This document shows positions 58,587 to 64,000 of a stretch of DNA of 64,000 nt, piece by piece (the first letter of the stretch is position 1; each line of letters starts with the position of its first letter). This DNA comes from Diphasiastrum complanatum (Eukaryota; Streptophyta; Lycopodiopsida; Lycopodiales; Lycopodiaceae). Both the position numbers and the translations under genes were made by a program. Location of the stretch: positions 16,646,222 through 16,710,221 of the forward strand of contig CM055108.1 of NCBI GenBank assembly GCA_029204225.1, given 5' to 3'. The notes beneath the pieces are model-generated. The model ran no database searches. It worked only from the letters and a program-made list of their open reading frames with translations, and was not told the DNA's origin.

Positions 58587-58787
58587 CTGCAATACTCAAG
58601 GCAATGCTCACTCAATTAGGCCCTTGACATCAAGGAAACATAGCTATAATCTGTAATTTTTTCAGATCATCACATTCTTATTTCTGCAGTCCAGCTGTCC
58701 TATTAGACATTATAGTGGCATTACTCAATATACAGCTTATACAAGCAATTCCAAATTGGTTGGATCAAACCCCCAGTAGCTTCAAAT

Positions 58788-59417
58788 CATAGTTGCACTG
58801 CGTTTCTGAAACGCGTTTCGGAAATATGGAATTTTTTTTCAGAAACGTTTTTTAATTTTATTTTTTTTTGGGTTTTTTTGTGCAATATGGGTATCAGGTG
58901 AAAGCTCTAATTAAGAGCATAATTACTGTGTAATTTACCGACTGTTTCGGGAACATGATCGTCCAGTTCAGGTGCATTAATCCATGTTGGGTTCTGTCAA
59001 GGATAAAAATTCAAAACTAACCTCTAGCATGTTTGTTACGATCACAGATGGTCCTAGTAAGTGTGTTTTCGCTCAGGGAGTTGGAAGGCCAAGTCATGAA
59101 GAGGCCTTACCGTCAGGGCCGGGGTCTACCGGCAGCCCCCGGACCCTGCCGTTGGGGGGCGTTGCCCCCCAAACCCCCTAAGCATTTATTGAAAACCAGA
59201 GCAAATAACAACCAAATAGCTATTGAAAATAAGATCTCTTTGTGACCCATCTACTGCACTTCTGAGAGGCAAAACGCTCGTTTGACCATTGATCCCCTAA
59301 AAAAATTTCAGCCATAAGCTATTTTTCCCAAAAAAAAAAAAAAAATTGCGATTCTGGGAGGAGAAACGCGGTTTCCGAAACGTCTCTTCCCATAAACGCG
59401 ATTTCGTGCAACTATAG
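58788..59417. mobile_element. hAT-like MITE (GAAACG words), second copy
   Basis: Ends CATAGTTGCACTGCGTTTC and CGTGCAACTATAG, flanked by TTCAAAT (58781-58787 and 59418-59424). The core is nearly identical to 57171-57827 but without the expanded GC units. It lies just upstream (gene sense) of the first visible PES exon. Confidence 0.8.
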
Positions 59418-59424
59418 TTCAAAT

Positions 59425-61079
59425 ACATAATGAAAGGGAATGGGAATAAAACAAAACAAAAAAGCAAAGGTTTGATTGATTTGTATAAAGTACCAACAAT
59501 TATACATTTAATAGTAAGTTGCGTCGGAACTGTGAAAAAAAGGAAAAAACCTGAATTCTTTTATTTATAGCCAGTGGAACCCTCCTAGGAGACACAAACT
59601 AGGAGCGATAATAGGTCTCAAAATCTAGGGAATTCTACTGTACGAAGTGCGTCCATGCCTTCTCAGTGATTCCAAAGCCAAAGCTTGCATGTTAAGAATT
59701 AAGAATCTAGATTGTTGAGGAAGGAGTACTACCAAGAGAAAAAATCAAACCTCATGAGGATCAAGTTTTGTCACTTTGGTATTCGAATTAAGCTTTCTTC
59801 AATTACTAGTAGTTGCTCGTTCCGTACGTGTTAAAGAACACAGTACCTTGCATGATTTGCCACAAGGTATGACTCGGTAGAAGAGTTCCCAAAAGGACTT
59901 AAAGATCTGTAAGAACATCTTCCAAGTGCATGCATACTTGTCCCAGAATATTATTGTATCGATTTATTTGATAGTTCAAACAAAACTATAAAAGAACATA
60001 ATCAGATTACAATAGAATAGAGAAGCATTCGATCATTTTGACATAATACTGAATGCGATAAACTATGTGATCAATTCAGTAGCATGTACAAATCAGAAGA
60101 ATCGTGAGCACAAAACAATAGCGGATGCTCTAATTATCTAATTGACTCTGTTTGACACTCCCGCTAATAAGCAATAAGAGTTTCTAGCAATGCGCTATAT
60201 TAATCTCCCGGATCAATATGCAAAAGAGCTGACGTAGCTGAAGAAGAAGAAGTTAACCTAGAAAGTGATCAACTATTTATACTAGTTATGAATGTCGTTT
60301 AGGCTTATCCAAATGACAAGTGAAGACAGCTATTCGGTCGCAGATTGCAATTGGAACTTAGCCATATTGCATTGTCACTTATCCAGTTGGGCTTCTCGGA
60401 AACTACTTGCAAAAAACATTAGGGTAAGTCGTTAGCTTTAAAACAAGTGGAAACAAGTTCTGTTAACATTCGATAGTTTGAACACCTTCGATACTTTTTG
60501 TCGTTGTCGAACCCGACTGTTAGCCATTTCCGTGTATTTCTGTGGACTATGTAAAAACATGAGTAAAATTGCAGAAGATGAATGGATGTAGATTAAAGAT
60601 CGAATATTCAGATGATTCTGCACTCCCCTTTAATCTGAATCCATGAATGTCTTCACCTTCAAAATTAGTTCTACACAAAATCTTTTGTGTGCATCCAAGC
60701 TCAGTGCCTCCGTGAAAATATATGTTGTCATGTCTCACATTCAACAGTACTCCAAGCTTACCTCTTTGTCGAAAACTTTAGTGAGAAAAATATTATCTAA
60801 TAATGTCAAGACATTGTTACCATGCAACGCTTTAACTGAAAATCAATAGAAAATGATCTGATACCAGAAAGTACTGCTCTAATACCATATTTAGAAGAAG
60901 GAAAGCATGCTCGATAGAGAAAAATTGCATTCGATAGATGGACTATCGGGCTTTGCGGCTCCACTCATCATTGAGGAGCTTGTTTTGGCCTAGCCTCCTT
61001 GAGTGGAGCTCTCAAGCTTCCTAAGCCAATTTGTAACCAAGCTCTTGCCATTTTTCTTTCAAACTTAGCTTAGTGTGCC
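59425..61079. other. PES upstream intron, nothing recognised
   Basis: AT-rich. A minus-strand PBS-like TGGTATTAGAGC at about 60881-60892 hints at an old LTR element, but no LTR border or coding region was recognised. Confidence 0.5.
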
Positions 61080-62185
61080 ATGGACCCTGTTGTGCCCTCG
61101 GGCGACCGACCGTCTTCACCACCCCCTCATCCTAAGTTAGACACTGTCCAGCTTGTACAAGCCCTTAACTCCTTACAATACCAAATCCAAGAAATGCAGT
61201 CTAGGCATGTCGCGGCCGAGCAGGACCCACTCGCAGACTCGCAGTCCGCAGTCCTGTACCCCATGTTTAACCCGAAATTCTTTTCGAGAGAAAAGGAGGA
61301 CCTCCCGCCTGAGGGGCACTTACAAAGCACACGCCAAACTTTTTTGAAATCATGATTGAGAACAGAACTCATAAGCTATGTATCAGATTCTCAGACATCC
61401 CGACGTGGTGCTTTCATGGTTAGATCGGTGGAATAGTCATTTTTCCATGCACGATTCACCTAACAACATGACGATTGCTACTACCCTTCTGTTTTTACGT
61501 GGCTGGTACCCCTACCACTAGGGACGCCTTTCAAGAAGACTTTAAAATGACTTTCCTTCCAGTCCTTGATGACTTTGAGCATTGGCGGCATTTCACCACC
61601 GTGCAGATGGGTAGTAGGTCGTTAGACGCCTACATACAAGAGTTCCAGGAAGTCCTACCCCGATTCACTTCGCGAATCGACCCTGTCTTAAAAAACCTTC
61701 ATTTTATTTTGGGGCTTCCGAAAGAGTTTCAACTTGATCATGCAATACAAATTCTAAATATTGATCTGTCGAATCCCTAAAGATTCTAACGTATTGCGGA
61801 CAAGGAAATGTCATAAACTATCTCCACGATATAGTGGTCCATACAAGGTTGTAAAGAAAATCAATCGGGTATCAACTAGATCTTCCGATTGGATTGGGGT
61901 TCATCTTGTTTTCTACGTGAGTCGTTTGAAAGAGTGACTTAGTCGGAAGAATTCCCTGATTCCGGAAGGTGAACTGGTAGTCTGGTTGAATTGGAGGATC
62001 TGACTACCTTTGTGCCTAACGTGCCAGAGAGGGTTGTTGATGTTTGTCGACACCAATTGAGAAACCGTTTGGATTTTGAATTTCTGGTACGTTGGAAAGG
62101 CAAGTCAGATGATGAGGACACATGGGAGAGGGAAGACCACTCTATTACGTACCCATATGGGCAAGTAATGGAATACCTAAGGTGA
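61080..62185 (+). pseudogene. Ty3/Gypsy chromovirus deletion derivative: gag joined to integrase end and chromodomain
   Basis: Gag starts MDPVVPSGDRPSSPPP, breaks frame near 61350, and resumes with FQEDFKMTFLPVLDDFEHW and LDAYIQEFQEVLPRF up to about 61780. The next readable sequence is the integrase C-terminus (CHKLSPRYSGPYKVVKKI, then VHLVFYVSRLKE, with a stop) and, at 62020-62150, a chromodomain (LRNRLDFEFLVRWKGKSDDE, DTWE). So protease, RT, RNase H and integrase core have been deleted. Chromodomains direct integration to marked chromatin. Flanking LTRs were not delimited. Confidence 0.85.
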
Positions 62186-62653
62186 CGGTCTCATTCCATG
62201 GGACAGAACACTGGTTTGGTGCTACAGGTCATTTGGGTGCCATGTGTCAATGTCCTATTGGCACGAGTCGGCCCTTTGTTATGGACCCGCGTCAGTGTGC
62301 ACAATTGACGCGTGTCGTTCGTCAAGAGTGACCCCTTTGGTTGGAGATGACCCTACCTAGACTATGTGTATAGAGGTGGACCCATGAGCCTGTCATTCAT
62401 TCTCTCTTAGAGAATCAAGAGCTCTTCCACTGGTGGTTAGGTCGGGACGTTAATCTAGGCCTCAAGATGTAGGCAGGTGAGGGTCGAGGGTAAAGCATGG
62501 TGGTATGGGACACCATGGCTTATCGAAGATCCGAACTTGCTTGATGGTAGTCTGCCTCCAGTGCACGGGGGGAGAAGTGGCCGTACCTCTATGGTTGGGC
62601 AGTAACTAAGCGTTCATCACCTGATTGTGTCTTAATAATGACCGGATTCGACG
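62186..62653. other. Possible Gypsy 3' LTR remnant, unresolved
   Basis: Follows the chromodomain stop directly and is more GC-rich than its surroundings; it shares only short words with the LTR at 5736-5978. Confidence 0.3.
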
Positions 62654-63030
62654 ATGGGGTTTCTAACATTTGAATACCTCCAGACAATCCTACCAGATGT
62701 TGCAGAGCAGCAGGCCTGCAACGCTGAGCTCATGACTTTTCGAAGAGACCGCCTCACATATCATAGGGCCAAGACACATGATAGAGTAGGCCACTTGAGG
62801 CCAGTGTCTTGGTGGGACAAGTATGCAGGGTGCACTCCTAGGCTACAATGCATAACATCAAGAGTACTCTCAGAGGACTGCACTACAACAGCTTGTGAGA
62901 GGAGTTCGAGCATCTACTCCCTCATACACACCAAGAAGAACTCTCCACAGGTCGGTTAGAAAGGCTAATGTATGTGAATTCAAACCTATGCCTTCTAGAA
63001 AATATGAGGGAGACCAAAGAACCCATGCAA
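62654..63030 (+). pseudogene. hAT transposase C-terminal dimerisation region, relic
   Basis: The frame shows HLRPVSWWDKYAGCTPRLQC, ITSRVLSEDCTTTACERSSS and IYSLIHTKKNS, the hAT C-terminal pattern (WWxxY, PxLxxxAxRVLS, SACER, HxKKR). One frameshift near 62950 leads to RLERLMYVNSNLCLLENMRE, the usual continuation. The catalytic core and zinc finger are absent. Its relation to the hAT-like MITEs in the same intron system is unknown. Confidence 0.8.
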
Positions 63031-64000
63031 ATAATCATTTGAACTTTCAATTTTCGAGTTAGTATTTGAGGTTGAACTTGAGCCTGAGCTTGAGTGCTCA
63101 GTGTTGAAACTTGTCACTTATATCTTGATACTTGAAAGTTGACCAATCTAAGTCTATTCGCATCAGCCCTAATAACTAGTATGATCTTCATATGTTAGCA
63201 AGATAACTCCTTGGCCCAATCCAAATCCCAATCTTGTGAAATGGTTTTATGATGTTCATACACCACAATGGCAAGAACATAACAAAACACACTTAGAAAA
63301 AGGCAAATGTAGGCGAACCTTGGACACACGTATATACGCCTACAGATCTTCAATATCAAGAAAGAAAAATAGGGGTAAGGGGGGCCAGGGAAATAATTTG
63401 GGAACATGGTAATATGAGTATATGGTGTACAAACAATGGACTTATTCACTGAGTTGGAGTTGTCAAATGAGGGAGTTCTCACCAAAAACCCCATATGAAG
63501 CATTGTAGAGAAGAAATTCTTACCGAGATCCACCTAAGCCTCTATTCCTTTCCTTTATAAAGAGCACATACAATATCAGCTTTCAAGAAGCAACCTGTCA
63601 GGCACCAACTTAGTACCTGATTCATCCAATGCATTCTAACTAGTTATAACTGAACCAAAAAGTGAACGGAAGAAGTTCTAGATATAGTTATCAACTTATC
63701 CGTGGACCGCAAGCATGAAGAGGAAAAGTTTTTGCATCATAGAATCATCAAAATCACTCCGTACATCCAAGATGTTTGGACTTAAATTGTGCTTTGTTAT
63801 CAGACTGAGTTTCAGGACATGAATCCACAAATCCGACATCACAGGTGCACATGAAGTCTGATTTAACATTATTTTCAGATGCAGTGGTGGAATTTGTACT
63901 CACATCAAGATAACAATATTTTTCAAACCCATGGTTTATTTGGATGAAACAAAAAGGATAAACAAATGACCTGGAAAGGTTTATAAACTTGAAGAATCGA
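63031..64000. other. No gene recognised up to the window edge
   Basis: Probably still inside the large upstream PES intron. No Pescadillo N-terminal exon was found here. Confidence 0.5.

Noticed and set aside
52835-60895. PBS-like sequences on the minus strand at about 52840 and 60881
   Set aside because: Both resemble a mutated iMet site, but no adjoining LTR border, gag or pol could be found, so no element is claimed.
63195-63533. 112-residue minus-strand frame as a Pescadillo N-terminal exon
   Set aside because: It shows none of the conserved Pescadillo N-terminal segments.

Overview
This is nuclear DNA of a land plant with a large, repeat-rich genome. The evidence is plant-type introns, a class III peroxidase, Copia and Gypsy elements primed by tRNA-iMet, and very long (CT)n/(GA)n tracts. 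A fern or other non-seed plant fits the Helentron-like relic and the TE-swollen introns, but the lineage is an inference.

Three host genes can be reconstructed. (1) An ODR4-like gene on the minus strand starts at 10789 and runs down to at least 2247. Six exons are visible; its long third intron holds a truncated Gypsy element, and the 3' exons were not found. (2) A class III peroxidase lies on the plus strand (27189-28632; three exons, 377 codons). (3) The 3' two thirds of Pescadillo (PES) lies on the minus strand (exons between 58586 and 47026). Its introns hold a LINE fragment, hAT-like MITEs and microsatellites, and its 5' exons lie beyond the window.

The rest is mostly mobile DNA. 11.2-14.1 kb: a Helentron-type relic, with a dead helicase-endonuclease beside an apparently intact four-exon RPA-like gene. 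14.5-17.4 kb: a truncated Copia. 18.8-24.5 kb: a young but pol-defective Copia with near-identical LTRs and a perfect 5-bp target duplication, inserted in another decayed coding relic. 31.8-44.2 kb: a nest of Copia pieces, one of them (38873-40203) sitting inside the reverse transcriptase of another. 61.1-63.0 kb: a chromovirus deletion derivative and a hAT transposase relic.

The most unusual part is the 33.8-38.65 kb block between two halves of a Copia. It encodes a very divergent histone H3-like protein with a roughly 120-residue C-terminal extension. This is divergently paired, across a compact bidirectional promoter with two TATA boxes and six G-boxes, with a gene for an acidic protein of unknown function. 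Both leaders carry many copies of one short CG-containing word in alternating orientation. A second recurrent theme is a family of hAT-like MITEs (50.8, 55.1, 57.2 and 58.8 kb) whose two ends carry degenerate arrays of CG-centred words that match within a copy but differ between copies.
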